Part shown: piece after piece, positions 12,470 to 22,652 of the stretch
Layout: each line of letters begins with the position of its first letter
How positions within the stretch are numbered: position 1 is the stretch's first letter
Assembly: GCA_036346355.1 (NCBI GenBank)
Contig: CM070580.1
Span: 21,257,374 to 21,321,373 of the forward strand
Direction: 5' to 3'
From: Rhipidocladum racemiflorum
Taxonomy: Eukaryota; Streptophyta; Magnoliopsida; Poales; Poaceae
DNA length: 64,000 nucleotides
Position numbers and translations under genes: made by a program
Notes under the pieces: model-generated
Told to the model about the DNA's origin: nothing
What the model saw: the letters and a program-made list of their open reading frames with translations, nothing else
The model's database searches: none

Positions 12470-12830
12470 CAAGCCTGGGCCGTGGCGGTATCTCCGGCGC
12501 GAGGTCGATCGAGGCACCGGTCGGCCGGAGAGTCGGCACCCGAGCTTGGGCCGTGGACGGCGTCTCCGGGCGCGAGGTCGACCGAGGCACCGGTCGGCGG
12601 CCGGAAGGTCGGGCACCCGAAGCTTAGCCGTGACGCGATCTCCGGCGCGAGGTCGATCGAGGCACCGGTCGGCGACCGGAAGGTCGGGCACCGAGCTTGG
12701 GCCGTGTCGGCGTCTCCGGCGCGAGGTCGATCGAGGCACCGGTCGGCGACGGAAGGTCAGTGCAAGATTGGGCCGTGGCGGCGTCTTGCGCGAGATCGAT
12801 CGTCGCCGGGTCGGGCACCGCGAGGTCGAC
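12470..12830. repeat. Minisatellite, about 73-75-bp unit, five copies
   Basis: The segment gaggtcgatcgaggcaccgg recurs at 12501, 12574, 12649, 12723 and, in diverged form, 12792. Most steps are 73-75 bp and the last is about 69. The array lies within the antisense ORF module, and an analogous but differently diverged array sits in copy 2 (50470-50760). Confidence 0.85.
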
Positions 12831-13181
12831 CTCGACCAAAGCGACCTCGGTACACAGCGGCTCCCCTCCGCCTGGAATTTGGCCCTACCCACTGAGCACG
12901 GCCGACGTTGATGTCCGTGAGCATCGCGGGCTCGAGGAGAGATCTCGGCGATCTCTTGAGCGTGGCGGTGATGATGTCGCTCGGCCGTGAGTCCTCGCGA
13001 GGAGCTTCGGCGGCGTGCTCGGCACCACCATGCTCCTCCACGTCGTCGTCTTCAATTATGATGTGGGGATGCCCTCGCCGCGGCCGAGCATCGGCGGCGC
13101 AATCTTCCTCCGCGTCTCCTCCTCGGGAGAGACGAGCTCTGGGGCCGGATCTCCGCAAAGAGCCCCTCTACCTCGGCGTCA

Positions 13182-13955
13182 TCACCACCGGCCAGTGGGA
13201 AAGCGGGCCTCCGCGGCCTCGATTCCCACCTCGGCCTCATCGCCCACAACGGCCTCGGCAGCACGGGCAAGCTCCCTCTCTAGCACGAGGTCAAGAATAT
13301 CGTCAGCCATTGCTCCAAAATCCCATAACTCCGCACCAGCTGCCACACCCACTACAGACGATGTGGGGTTAGTGTGGTGCCGGAGGGGGAATGAGACAAA
13401 CGAGACAGGGATAAGAGGCTGACCTCGCTCGGCATCTTCCAGCTGGCCTCGGGCGCGAACGAGGAGGGCAGCCATGTCCTCGCGTGCCTTGTCGGCCCTG
13501 GCAACGGAAGGGTCGACCTCTCCCAAGTCGGCCTCGATGATGGTCGGCGTTGGGCGTGGTTGGGGCGCAGCGGACGACCGGCGGGACCTCGGGACCAGGG
13601 GGACGGGGTCCAGCTCGTCCTTCTCCTCCTCGTCATCCAGAGGGGCCGAGCTCGAGCTCACCCGCGCGAGCTCTGCCTGAAGAGCCGCGATCTGGCTCTC
13701 CAGTGCCTCCTTCCGCGCTGGACCAGCCGCGGCCTCCTTCTTCGCCCGCGCGGCAAGCTGACGCAAACGAGCCATCAGCTCAGGGTTTTTTCTGGTATGC
13801 TCCTCCATCCAAAGTTTTAGTTCGCTCACCTCCTGCCGATCAGCATACTCCAAATGCTGGCGGGGTGAGCGGTCGTCCGAACCAGGACGCCTGCGCAAAC
13901 GCCGAGGCGGAGACGGCGTGGCCGAAGGAGATCGGTCGCGGCGCTTGCCCGCCAA
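13182..13955 (-). CDS. Antisense ORF segment with coiled coil, Gypsy copy 1
   Basis: A 257-codon open frame on the strand opposite gag-pol. It starts MAGKRRDRSPSATPSPPRR. A basic, Pro/Arg-rich N-terminus is followed by EYADRQEVSELKLWMEEHTR and a predicted coiled coil around residues 75-100 (KEALESQIAALQAELARV), then an acidic linker and a helical MADDILDLVLERELARAAE. The segment from GQPLIPVSF to SSVVGV looks like a retained intron (gt near the end of ERG, ag before tgggtgtg), because the same boundary is found in copy 2. No known enzymatic domain. It may be one exon of a spliced antisense transcript. Confidence 0.6.
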   Translation of the reverse strand: MAGKRRDRSPSATPSPPRRLRRRPGSDDRSPRQHLEYADRQEVSELKLWMEEHTRKNPELMARLRQLAARAKKEAAAGPARKEALESQIAALQAELARVSSSSAPLDDEEEKDELDPVPLVPRSRRSSAAPQPRPTPTIIEADLGEVDPSVARADKAREDMAALLVRARGQLEDAERGQPLIPVSFVSFPLRHHTNPTSSVVGVAAGAELWDFGAMADDILDLVLERELARAAEAVVGDEAEVGIEAAEARFPTGRW

Positions 13956-14452
13956 TTTTTGGTCTTACGACCTCGTCCCCTGGCTGCGATGCCAGTTGAT
14001 CCACGGCAACCTCGAGGGCGACCTTCTCCTGCCAGAGAGAGTTTTATGAGGTCGGGGCACCCTGGGGAGACTCGGACCAAGTGGGACATCAAGAAAGGAG
14101 GGCCAAATCGAAAACTTACCGCCTCGGTCCGGTTGAGGACGTTATTCGGGATCTGGCGACCCTCTAGGATCTCCTTGCCCTTGGGGGTGCCGAACATTTC
14201 GGACACCCTCGCGTCCACCCAGTCCTCCGGTGGAGCTGCGTACCGAACGAAAGGAAGTGGTAAGAACGAATGTCTTCTGCATAAGAGAGAAGGCCGAGGT
14301 CGATGGTATACCTGAGCGTGACTCCCGTGTGATGTCCTGCCACCCCTCAACCTTGAAGAAGGGATGCACCCTCCTCCTGAGGAGCGACACCCGGGCTCTG
14401 ATGTAGTCCCGGGCGACATCCTGTCCGGCCACCGAGCAAGTGAGCTCGTTGA

Positions 14453-15004
14453 TCAGCCAGAGCACCTTCTCCTCCTCCCACGCACGGTCGGGGTCTCGGT
14501 CTCGACACCGGCTCTAGTGCCAGATAGGAGAGCGAGCCGTCTTTCGCCTTCCTCGAGATAAAACCAGAGTCGGCCCATCCCGACACCGAGTCCTGAGCGT
14601 GAAGCTCGGATACTGCATCGGCGGGTAGGTCGGAGACGGAAATAGAGGCACCGGCCGACGAAGGTGTGTCTTAGGCGCGATAAGGTGTAGAAATGGAGGA
14701 AGAGGTCGAGTCGGCTCGACGCCCACATACCCTTCGCAGAGGTGGGTGAAGATGGCCATGATAAGGATGGAGTTAGGGTGGAGGTGAGCAATCTCGCACT
14801 CACGTATAGGCGAAACGGACTCGACAAACTCGCTTTCAGGCATCCGAGCCCGTTTATGGTGTAGAGCTCGGTGGAGATGATCTCCTTCCTTCCTGCTCCG
14901 GCTCTCCTCGGCCCTGTGGGCTCTCCATGAGCCGGCATCGAGGTACTTCGCTGCTGCGAAGCTCCGACTTTTCGCCTATCGATCTTGGTGCCAAACTTCG
15001 CCAT
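14453..15004 (-). pseudogene. Antisense ORF, 'putative gypsy-type transposon' (Transposase_28-like) domain, copy 1
   Basis: The start chosen is the ATG at 15004 (MAKFGTKIDRRKV), because copy 2 starts identically with MAKFG at 48220. The frame shifts near 14850. The domain continues in another frame as PESEFVESVSPIRECEIAH and LHPNSILIMAIFTHLCEG, the hallmark segments of the plant family annotated as putative gypsy-type transposon (PF04195). The family is found in grass Tat elements and its role is unknown. Upstream on minus, a TTTTAAAC stretch and a gaaccctagctc segment resemble those upstream of the copy 2 ORF. Confidence 0.75.
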
Positions 15005-15489
15005 TTCGCACGGGGAGGCGATCGAAGGGAGACGATCGCGCCGCGATCGGAGGAACGAGCACCGAGCAAAGAATGATTTGAAGCGTTTCCTTTGCTGGGA
15101 CTGCAGAGCTAGGGTTCGCACCGGTGTTTAAAATCCCTCCAGAAACAGAAGCGAAGGGACTTCCCGCCGTTATGGTCGAGGAAGCCCTAGAGGCGCAGAG
15201 GGCGCTTGAGGCGTTCGCCACCCTGGGACGACACGTGGCACGCTGAATCGAATCTGCCCCGCCAAAAGGACAGCTCTCAGAAGGACGGTTCGAATCGCCG
15301 AATGAGGCTTCCGGAGAAGGAACCATTGAGAGGGCCCACGTCCGCTCAAGCGCGACGAGCCGAGGCAAAAGGCTCGTTCTGGAGGAGGTCGATAGCTCGG
15401 TGGTCGCCGCAGCTTGTTCGCCGAAGCAAATTCGACGTGCTCGTGGATCGGTAGGCCCAAGGAAGGCCTTCCTTAGGCCTTTTTCCCAC

Positions 15490-15508
15490 TTGAACCTCGG
15501 GGGCTAGC
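15490..15508 (+). other. Polypurine-tract region of Gypsy copy 1
   Basis: The sequence cttgaacctcgggggctagc immediately precedes the 3' LTR. The same string precedes the 3' LTR of copy 2 on minus (47726-47745), so it is the family's plus-strand priming region. Confidence 0.7.
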
Positions 15509-16109
15509 TGTTTGGGGTTGGGTAATTCCCATAAATTACCTCGGTGCCACGAACGGCCGAGCTCGCTCCCGCCCGAGCCATTAGGAGGTCGTTCCCAAGG
15601 GCGATCTAGTTGGGATCCGAGAAGGTCGCAGATTCTGGCCAATAGCGAGCTCGAGCTTGCATAAGGCAACCAAGCTCGGCGCCGGGAATTGGCCGACCTG
15701 ACGTGATCTCGAGGTCGGTGGGAGTAACCACCAGCGCGTAACCTCCGTTAGCCCGTTGCGTCCTCCGCGGGAGCATGGAAGAGTTGTAGGATCTGCCAGT
15801 TGCCACGATTGGACGTGGTCCAATCGTGCGGATAGTGGGGACCTGCGGAGTTTGGTCCTTTGTAAGCTATAAAAGCATCCCCACCATGAGGGAAAGACAC
15901 ACAGATTTCTTTACAAAAAATATACACGAGCTGGAGTAGGGCTATTATCTCCTTCTTGAGAGGCCCGAACCAGGGTAAATCACAGTGTCCTTGCCCACTG
16001 AAGTCTAGTGAGTCACTCCTCTGAGTATCCCATCACGTGAGAAGGGGTCGCAGTTGGTCCCTCCACCAACAAGTAAGCTCGGCGGGGGCCTGCTCCCCAA
16101 TCGTCGACA
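15509..16109 (+). repeat. 3' LTR of Gypsy copy 1
   Basis: Begins tgtttggggttgggtaat and ends atcgtcgaca. TATA box TATAAAAG at 15868-15875. Followed by the target duplication aaacc at 16110-16114. Confidence 0.95.
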
Positions 16110-16285
16110 AAACCCTTTTGGGAAAAAACCACGGGAAACAATCTACTAAACTGTTCAAGGATTACATGTACAGGAGTTGGCTATATATAGCCAGAGAGTC
16201 CGAGTTGTAGAAGACTAGAACTAACAATCTATTTGGATAATTCCAAAAGATATGGTAGTTAGAGATATTTGAGTTATCTCCAACA

Positions 16286-17784
16286 AACCTCCCCTTAACT
16301 CAAAATCCATATTGAAATTGTCTCCGGAAAACCCCAAAGGGTAATTAAGCACTGAAAGTCCAAATGACAGTGCGAGTATGAAAGACTAGAACAGTCAATC
16401 CAAACACTTCTTGCGAAGCAAAATTGAGCAAACCACCAGTAGGTCGAGAGAACGACTGGAACAGTCAAACCAACACAGATATAACAAAACAGACAAAGAA
16501 TCTGGGTCTTCAATTCATAACCCCAGTGAAGTCTGAATCTGTGCAATTGACCTTCTGAATAAATACCCAATCATCAAATGGCATAAGCCAAGACATCACC
16601 TGTGACGCCGATAAATAGCGAAGAACTCATCTCATGGACTTTTGGCATGCTCCGCCTGGAACATAAAATTCGGCAAACTGCCTACTGAAAATCCATAACA
16701 TGGTTGAAACTGCTCCTGAAAAACTGTCAAGATGAACATAACTGATGTGCTGTCAATGGAGTATAAATTGCAGTAGACCCCTCATATTGAGCGAAGACAA
16801 CAAAATAACGTTGTAGTATCCACTAAGAAGCAAAACTCATTCTTGCACTTTAATACTTCATCTCTCTGAATTGGAGCAAAACCTTCACTAGAAAAACTCC
16901 AAAGAGCTTAATGCTACCACCAGGATGTCAATAAAATTCCAAATGAACGTTGCCAAAACTTTCATAATGATCAACGTATCCAAACGGTGAATGAAACACC
17001 AAATAACGGTGACGAAACACTAAAGTAAAGGTGATGAAACACCAAATGCCCAAATGCAGTTGTCTCCTCAACTGATATTTTTTTTTTCTACGTGACGATG
17101 AAACGTCAAATAAACTGACGATGAATCGTCGAATAAAATCTGCAATGATAAATCCCGCCAAACACTTCACAAGAGAATTGACCTCCAGACGTGGCTTCTT
17201 TGCTTCAGGGATTTGAAGGCTTACTAAAAAACAAGGGACGTGGCCTCCTTGTGACGTGAAACAAACTCCTTCACGCGGACATGAGATGGCTCACAAGCTT
17301 GTCTTGGAAAAATCCACGAAACACCCTGGAGTCCGAGTCGGGGCGTGGGGAAACTCCTCACGAGCGACGGTGAAGGCCGAACGGCCAGTGAGCCGAAGCA
17401 ATCGCGTGAGAAAGAGAGCGTGCCGAGGCGTGAGTCAGCGTCGAGCGCGGCCGAAGGTGGAACGGCTCGGACGCCTGGAGATCGGGCGGCGACGTTCGGC
17501 GCTGATGACGACAAGGAAGCTGGAGCATGAAGCGGCACCACGTCGGGTCGGAGTCGGCGCACACTCGTGGCCGCGCGGATCGGGCGCTCGGATGGCCGGA
17601 TCGGACGACGGTGAAGACGGTGGCACCGGAATCCGAAGGCGGTGGAGCGGAAGCCGAAGACGTGAGGCAGATGGCTATTGATGGCTGGAGTGCAGTGTTG
17701 CTGTTGCCGCGCGGGTGTCGCCTTGGGAGTCTCCTCCTTCTAGGGCAGCGGATTAGATCTAAAACCCTTAGCTCTGATACCACT
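16286..17784 (-). other. Internal region of the non-autonomous LTR element
   Basis: No retroviral domain can be found on either strand. The half next to the purine tract (about 16286-17230) is AT-rich with repeated short segments around 16920-17150 of the type gatgaaacaccaaat. The half next to the primer-binding site (about 17240-17760) is GC-rich with open but domain-less frames. The composition break suggests two origins, for instance an old leader joined to a captured host segment. Confidence 0.5.
17771..17782 (-). other. Primer-binding site (initiator-Met tRNA type)
   Basis: The minus strand reads TGGTATCAGAGC two bases inside the LTR that ends at 17785. This matches the 3' end of plant initiator methionine tRNA, the usual primer for Copia-type and TRIM elements. 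It fixes the element's orientation as minus. Confidence 0.9.
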
Positions 17785-18030
17785 TGTTAGGTTTAGAGCA
17801 CGGCGAAATAATGGAGATAATGATTTAACGTGGAAAAACCCTTTTGAGAAAAAACCACGGGAAACAATCTACTAAACTGTTCAAGGATTACATGTACAGG
17901 GGTTGGCTATATATAGCCAGAGAGTCCGAGTTGTAGAAGACTAGAACTAACAATCTATTTGGATAATTCCAAAAGATATGGTAGTTAGAGATATTTGAGT
18001 TATCTCCAACAAAAATGAGTGGAGGGAGTA

Positions 18031-20384
18031 ACTTATTATTGAATATAATCCTTCATTCTTTTCAATCTAATATATCAGACTAACTGATATTTATTTGTAC
18101 TTCCTCTTATTGTAGAGTAATAAGAATAACTTCGATAAATCAATAACTAAATCTGATTTATACTACACATCATATATTAATAGTACAATGGACCGAAAAT
18201 TTTCTCTAATATTTACACCATGTAGTGCAAATTTTTCTTGAAATTTCCTCCTTTCAAGCCGACGCTCGGAGCTTCATGGCAGTGTATAGCATGATCATGC
18301 AGCGTCCAGCTTTCCATTTCGTGAGGGTGTCCTATCCGCTACTAGACAGTGAAGCACTCGAGCCTTGGCCTCTTGGGGTTGGGGAAGAAGTGCAGCGGGG
18401 TAGCAGTAGCACTGCCCGTTTGGACCAGTGGGCCTCGGCTCCCCCCTATTTGCTTCGCGAGGTACAGGAGATCAACGCTGCCATCCGTGGGCTTGCAGCG
18501 TTGTTGCATTCTTCAGAAGCTAACGGTGCATTTGGTTGGTAGGATAAAGTCTGATGAGATGGGGCGGTGTTGTACCATTTGGTTTTATTATTTTAAGTGT
18601 ATAGAATGGTTCAGTATCTGTAGGAAATATTTCTTATTTTATATTCTATCATTCAAGATAAGATAATTTCATTCAAACAACCAAAATATTTTTTTTTTTC
18701 TTTAACCATCTCATACATATACTATTTGACACAAACAACTAAACACACACAAGTTACAAGAAAATAAATAATACAGCACTGCGAAGTGGACGGCGAAAGT
18801 CAAGTTTTCCTGAGGACAAGAGTCTAGGGCCGCTGGGCCAATGCGACGGGCTCCATGAGTTGAGGTATCGTCGTTGCTGGGTGCGATTGATTCTGGCGGA
18901 CAGCTTTAGTCGTCTTGGTAGTTCGTTTTAGCCTTCCAGTTACCTGCTGTTTTGTGTCGTTTTAAACCCTGTTTGTAAGCTCTCTGGATGCGGTAGACTT
19001 TGATTATCCGATGTATGTCGAAGCCCCAAGATGAAATGGTTTAATCTCCTTAGTCTAAAAAAAACTTTGCAGTGAGGCGCGCGGCGACAGAGATCTCTAG
19101 TCTCATTTTACAGACAGTATGGTTCATCAAGCCTGAACATAAAGAGCCAAAGATATTTTCTGCAGTTCACTCTTGCATCTAACGCTAGCACCATTACTGA
19201 AAAATACAGACTTTTCCCTGTTAAAAACCAGTCATTACAAGTCACCGTTGGATATATTTTCAACTTGGGAACCCCTTTTAAGATGAGCATCGTGCACCTT
19301 CAGTTACTCTAGGAACACGTGGCAACATCAGCACTTTATATGCACGTAGTGATAAAGCTAGGGTGGGTTGGAATACAAGGATATAAAATGCATGAGCCGT
19401 CCTGCACACTTGGACGGGTTCTGGGAGTGACAAAATGTCATCCTTAAGATTGCTTCCAATGCAGGAAGAGCTCGTTGATTTGTACAACAAACTTGACCAA
19501 CGACCCACTCCGGTTTGTTGGTCTGATGACCCATCGCTAATCATTCTCAAGAGGAAGGCTGCATGCGCCTGACTTTTTTCTCTCAGACAATGCATGAGAA
19601 AAAAGAAAGAACTTTGTTCAAGAAAGAAGGCTGGGATTCTATGCAACCAAGTCAAACGCTCTGGTCATTGCAAATCAAGTGTAGGGCCAAATACCATGCG
19701 ACAAGAGCATAATATTGTCGTTTTTCTCGCAGTATACTACCGTTTGTTCAGAAGCCGATTCTTTGCAGTCCTCAATGGCTGTAGTGAGCATGTACTACTA
19801 TACTTAGTAGCAGCATTTTTGGGTTCAATTCCCAACCAGATGAGACATCAGGTGAATGCTACAACCACTTTCCCCCTCAAACTGAGGAAGGATTAATTGA
19901 TGACAAGAAGGGAGAAAAGAAGAGAACAACTCTCAGAGAGGAAGCCGCCAATAGTAAGCTCCTCGCTTGATCACTAGACAAGTCCTTATTCCTTAACCAC
20001 CATATTCTTATAGTAGCTGATATGTCCCATTCACTTTTCTGAAACCAATCTCATCTACCAATTGCTGACGCTATAAAGTCCAGCCTACTAACCTTGATAC
20101 ACCAATGTGGAATTAAAAAGAAAAAAAAAAAGTGTAAGCTCAAAATTATAGCACAGTTTGTCTAATTCGAAGCTTTAGCATCAGAATGTGCAATGTGATC
20201 AACAGGATCAGGAAGCTGCCATAAGAAGGATAGCGAAAGATGTAGGAAAAAAGCTCTGAAGATTCATCAACAAAAATCTGAATGGCTTCAGAAAACTTAT
20301 CTAAACATGAAAAAATTGCAGCTTTTCACCCTTGAGTGCATTGTACAACAAACAAAAGAAGAACTAAGCAATAGTTTCTTTTCT
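18031..20384. other. Intergenic DNA, no recognised gene
   Basis: Mixed-composition sequence. A frame at 18225-18542 (105 codons) has no recognisable domain. The segment 18830-19063 ends in a short A run and could be the 3' tail of an old non-LTR element, but no endonuclease or reverse transcriptase is visible. The last few hundred bases presumably contain the 3' UTR of the membrane-protein gene on minus. Confidence 0.4.
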
Positions 20385-20416
20385 TTACATATTTTCTGCG
20401 AGAATTCTGGTGAGAA

Positions 20417-21403
20417 TCAAACAACGCTGTGGCAGAGGCTTGATTTCCACTGCGACTGCCTCGTCTCCACCCATGCCAAGAATCTGTAGACCTTGCCGAA
20501 GACGCTCAGGAATACCAGCCCGGCGACCAAGCTGTACGCCACCACCCCGACGACGCCGCCCTCCGCGGCCACCCACCCGACGAGGTAGACCGCGTCGGCC
20601 GCCACGAACACCCATCCCACACCCTCCAGCGCCGACCGCGTCCACGCGCTGAGCCGCTCCTCGCCGTAAATCCGGCACACCATCCGGGAGCACAGCGCGA
20701 AGATGATCGAAAGCGCCGTCTTGGACAGGCCGCGGTACCGCACCGCCGTGCCACCGACGACCAGTGGCTCCATCCGGCAGAGACAGGACGCGCACTCCCC
20801 GGAGAACCGCGACCACCAGAGCGCCTCGAGCCCGGTGTAGTACGGCAGCACGACGGCGTCCAGGTACAGGCTGGCGTGCAGTACGCCAGACACGGTGGAC
20901 GCCTCCAGAACCGCGTAGCGAATGTCCCCGTCGGCCTCGTTCCGGAACGCGAGCGCGGAGGCCTGCAGCAGCAGCAGCAATGCCGGGCCGAGCTGCGCTA
21001 GAGGGAAGACGTCGTTGACCCGCTGCCCCTTGGCGAGCGCGAGCAGCACCAAGGGGAGCAGGAACGGCCCCGAGGGGAGCAGGTACTTCCTCTTGATGCC
21101 CCTGATGCTGGTCGCGTTGCTCCTTGCGAGGTCGAGGACGGTGAACGCGAGCGTGGCGACGAAGCAGTACGCGGCGAAGGCGGCGATGAGGGCGCCGATG
21201 GCGGAGTGGTAGTCGCCGGGGTAGGAGCTGTCGCAGTAGTAGTGGTAGGGACAGGTGACGAAGTCCGTGGTCTCCTCTAGCTGCCACCTCGTGCACTTGA
21301 GTATCTGCCTCGTCACGGCCTCGTCGCCGCCGCCGCCGTGCTGAGCCCTCCACGCCGACCGGCCGGCTCCAAGAAGCGTGGAGATCGTCTGGTCATATGA
21401 CAT
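20417..21403 (-). CDS. Multi-pass membrane protein of unknown function, plant type
   Basis: A single-exon gene of 328 codons with start ATG at 21403 and stop TGA at 20419-20417. The N-terminus (about 66 residues) is soluble and contains CPYHYYC (51-57). Hydrophobic segments lie at about 67-90, 109-125, 132-153, 229-244, 262-281 and 284-305, suggesting six membrane spans. A second Cys cluster, CASCLC (204-209), lies in a loop. GC-rich codons and the absence of frame breaks point to a functional host gene. I do not recognise a named family. The conserved look of DFVTCPYHYYCDSSYPGDY and the Cys pairs suggests a conserved plant family with metal-binding or disulfide-bonded loops; this is inference. 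Confidence 0.85.
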   Translation of the reverse strand: MSYDQTISTLLGAGRSAWRAQHGGGGDEAVTRQILKCTRWQLEETTDFVTCPYHYYCDSSYPGDYHSAIGALIAAFAAYCFVATLAFTVLDLARSNATSIRGIKRKYLLPSGPFLLPLVLLALAKGQRVNDVFPLAQLGPALLLLLQASALAFRNEADGDIRYAVLEASTVSGVLHASLYLDAVVLPYYTGLEALWWSRFSGECASCLCRMEPLVVGGTAVRYRGLSKTALSIIFALCSRMVCRIYGEERLSAWTRSALEGVGWVFVAADAVYLVGWVAAEGGVVGVVAYSLVAGLVFLSVFGKVYRFLAWVETRQSQWKSSLCHSVV

Positions 21404-22652
21404 GGCTGCAGCTGGTTCTCCTCCTTCTCCTTGTCCTGTTACTGTTAGCTATATGCATGCCTGCATTTGGTGGCTAATTATGGCTTGCTTTGAGAGGCAA
21501 CTCCTCGCCCTCTTCCTACTTTCTCTTCTTGGATGTTGGTGTGCTGGTGTTGTTGCTTGTGGAGGCCTGGAGGGAGTTGGAAGTGGAACTGGATAGGGAA
21601 GGCTTAACAGGAGGCTCTAGGGGAAGTTGCCATGCTTGCCCTTGATTTGAAACTCTGAAACAATATGCAGTACTATTGAACGAAGATGAGTGATGGTGTT
21701 AGACTATTAGCCAGGCTAAATTGGAGAGGTGTAGGGGTATTTTGGTCATATGGTATCATGATTTGCTGTCATGGTGGTTGAGGTGAGGAGAGGGAGGGAA
21801 GGCTGAAGGATTGTTTGACTTTGTTTGTATTGCATTGCTAGGGGCTAGGGCAGCAAGGGAGAAAATCAGAGGAGAGGAGAACATTTGTTTGTAGTAACCT
21901 AGCTGTTAGCTAAAGTTTGTTGGGGGATTTGTATTTCTTGAGACTTTGAGAGTGGTTTGTTGGAGGATTTGGTGAGGAGAGACTAATTCAGCCCTTTTTT
22001 GAGCATGCATGATTAACATCTAGCTAGCTAGCAAGCCAGTCTTCTGGCATTTACATACTAACATACGGAACCTCTGTTCTTCAGCTTCCAAAAGGTTTAC
22101 ACTGGCAGAGAATTTGGATTCCTAAGGCATATAGTCAGGATACATCTTTGAGAAGTGCTTCTATGCTCTTCCTTTAAAAAGTTGCACAATTATTAAAGCA
22201 TGAATGAAGGGTAGACGGTGATTACTTACCCCTTCGTTTGCTTCAAGATTTGTGCAACTTGTACTAGAAGGAAAAGCTTACTCACCATGAGGACTGATGA
22301 TTCCTTTGTTTAGGGCTTGATCTCTGGGGAATTATTCGGTAGGTGGCACAAAGCCAGGTAGGCCATGATCCTATTCCTAGAGAGGAGAGTTTTGGTATCC
22401 AGTCTCGTCTCATGTTTGTGCTCTGCATGTTTCTGACTGGGATGGCTGTTGCTGGTAGCACAACAACTCCTGGTGTTTTTTATAATAATCCAACCAACTT
22501 TGGATGTTCTCAGGGAGTGCTCAGGCTGCTTTGATATTTGCATAGGTGACCAACTGCTCAATTAGATATCGTCATATCAAATTGATATGGGCATGCATCA
22601 TGTGGGAGAGTACTAATCCTTCTTTAATAATATCCCCCTAAGCTGTCCTGTC
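21404..22652. other. Upstream region of the membrane-protein gene; otherwise unassigned
   Basis: A CT-rich leader (on minus, gaggagaaccagctgcagcc before the ATG) suits a plant 5' UTR. No convincing TATA position can be chosen. The remainder to the hAT-like element contains only short frames without domains. Confidence 0.4.

Larger units (their letters stand above)
4584..16109 (+). mobile_element. Tat-lineage Ty3/Gypsy LTR retrotransposon (copy 1)
   Basis: An 11,526-bp element with LTRs of 603 and 601 bp, TG...CA termini and a perfect 5-bp target duplication aaacc (4579-4583 and 16110-16114). Order on plus: LTR, tRNA-Asp-type primer site, gag, protease, reverse transcriptase, RNase H, a second archaeal-type RNase H, integrase, then about 4 kb with reading frames on the opposite strand, purine tract and LTR. 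Two RNase H domains and an antisense ORF after pol are reported hallmarks of plant Tat elements. Several frameshifts break gag and pol, so it is inactive. It sits inside the left LTR of the small non-autonomous element. Confidence 0.95.
4528..18011 (-). mobile_element. Small non-autonomous LTR retrotransposon (TRIM/LARD-like), interrupted
   Basis: One 227-bp LTR (TGTT...AACA) is intact at 17785-18011. The other is split, with 4528-4583 on one side and 16115-16285 on the other side of the inserted Gypsy element. The internal part is 16286-17784 (about 1.5 kb). On the minus strand the primer-binding site TGGTATCAGAGC (initiator-Met tRNA type) directly follows the LTR at 17782-17771, and a purine tract adjoins the second LTR. 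No gag or pol is detectable, so it must have been moved in trans. The flanking 5-mers are aaagt (4523-4527) and aaaat (18012-18016), an imperfect target duplication. Confidence 0.85.
4268..18028. repeat. Stowaway-like MITE split by nested LTR elements
   Basis: The left part (4268-4527) begins after a TA with ctccttttgtaagacttg. The right part (18017-18028) ends in gagtggagggag followed by TA at 18029-18030. A CTCCCTCC-type terminus flanked by TA is the Stowaway/Tc1-mariner signature in grasses. All sequence between 4528 and 18011 is inserted retroelement, so the original MITE was about 270 bp. The left terminus is degenerate, so this is a probable rather than a certain call. Confidence 0.55.

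Noticed and set aside
18220..19063. Possible LINE 3' end with short A run
   Set aside because: No endonuclease or reverse transcriptase motif upstream and no target duplication found; left as unassigned.
20385..21353. A 322-codon minus frame overlapping the membrane-protein gene
   Set aside because: It is the +1 shadow of the real gene, Arg/His-rich, with no hydrophobic segments or motifs.
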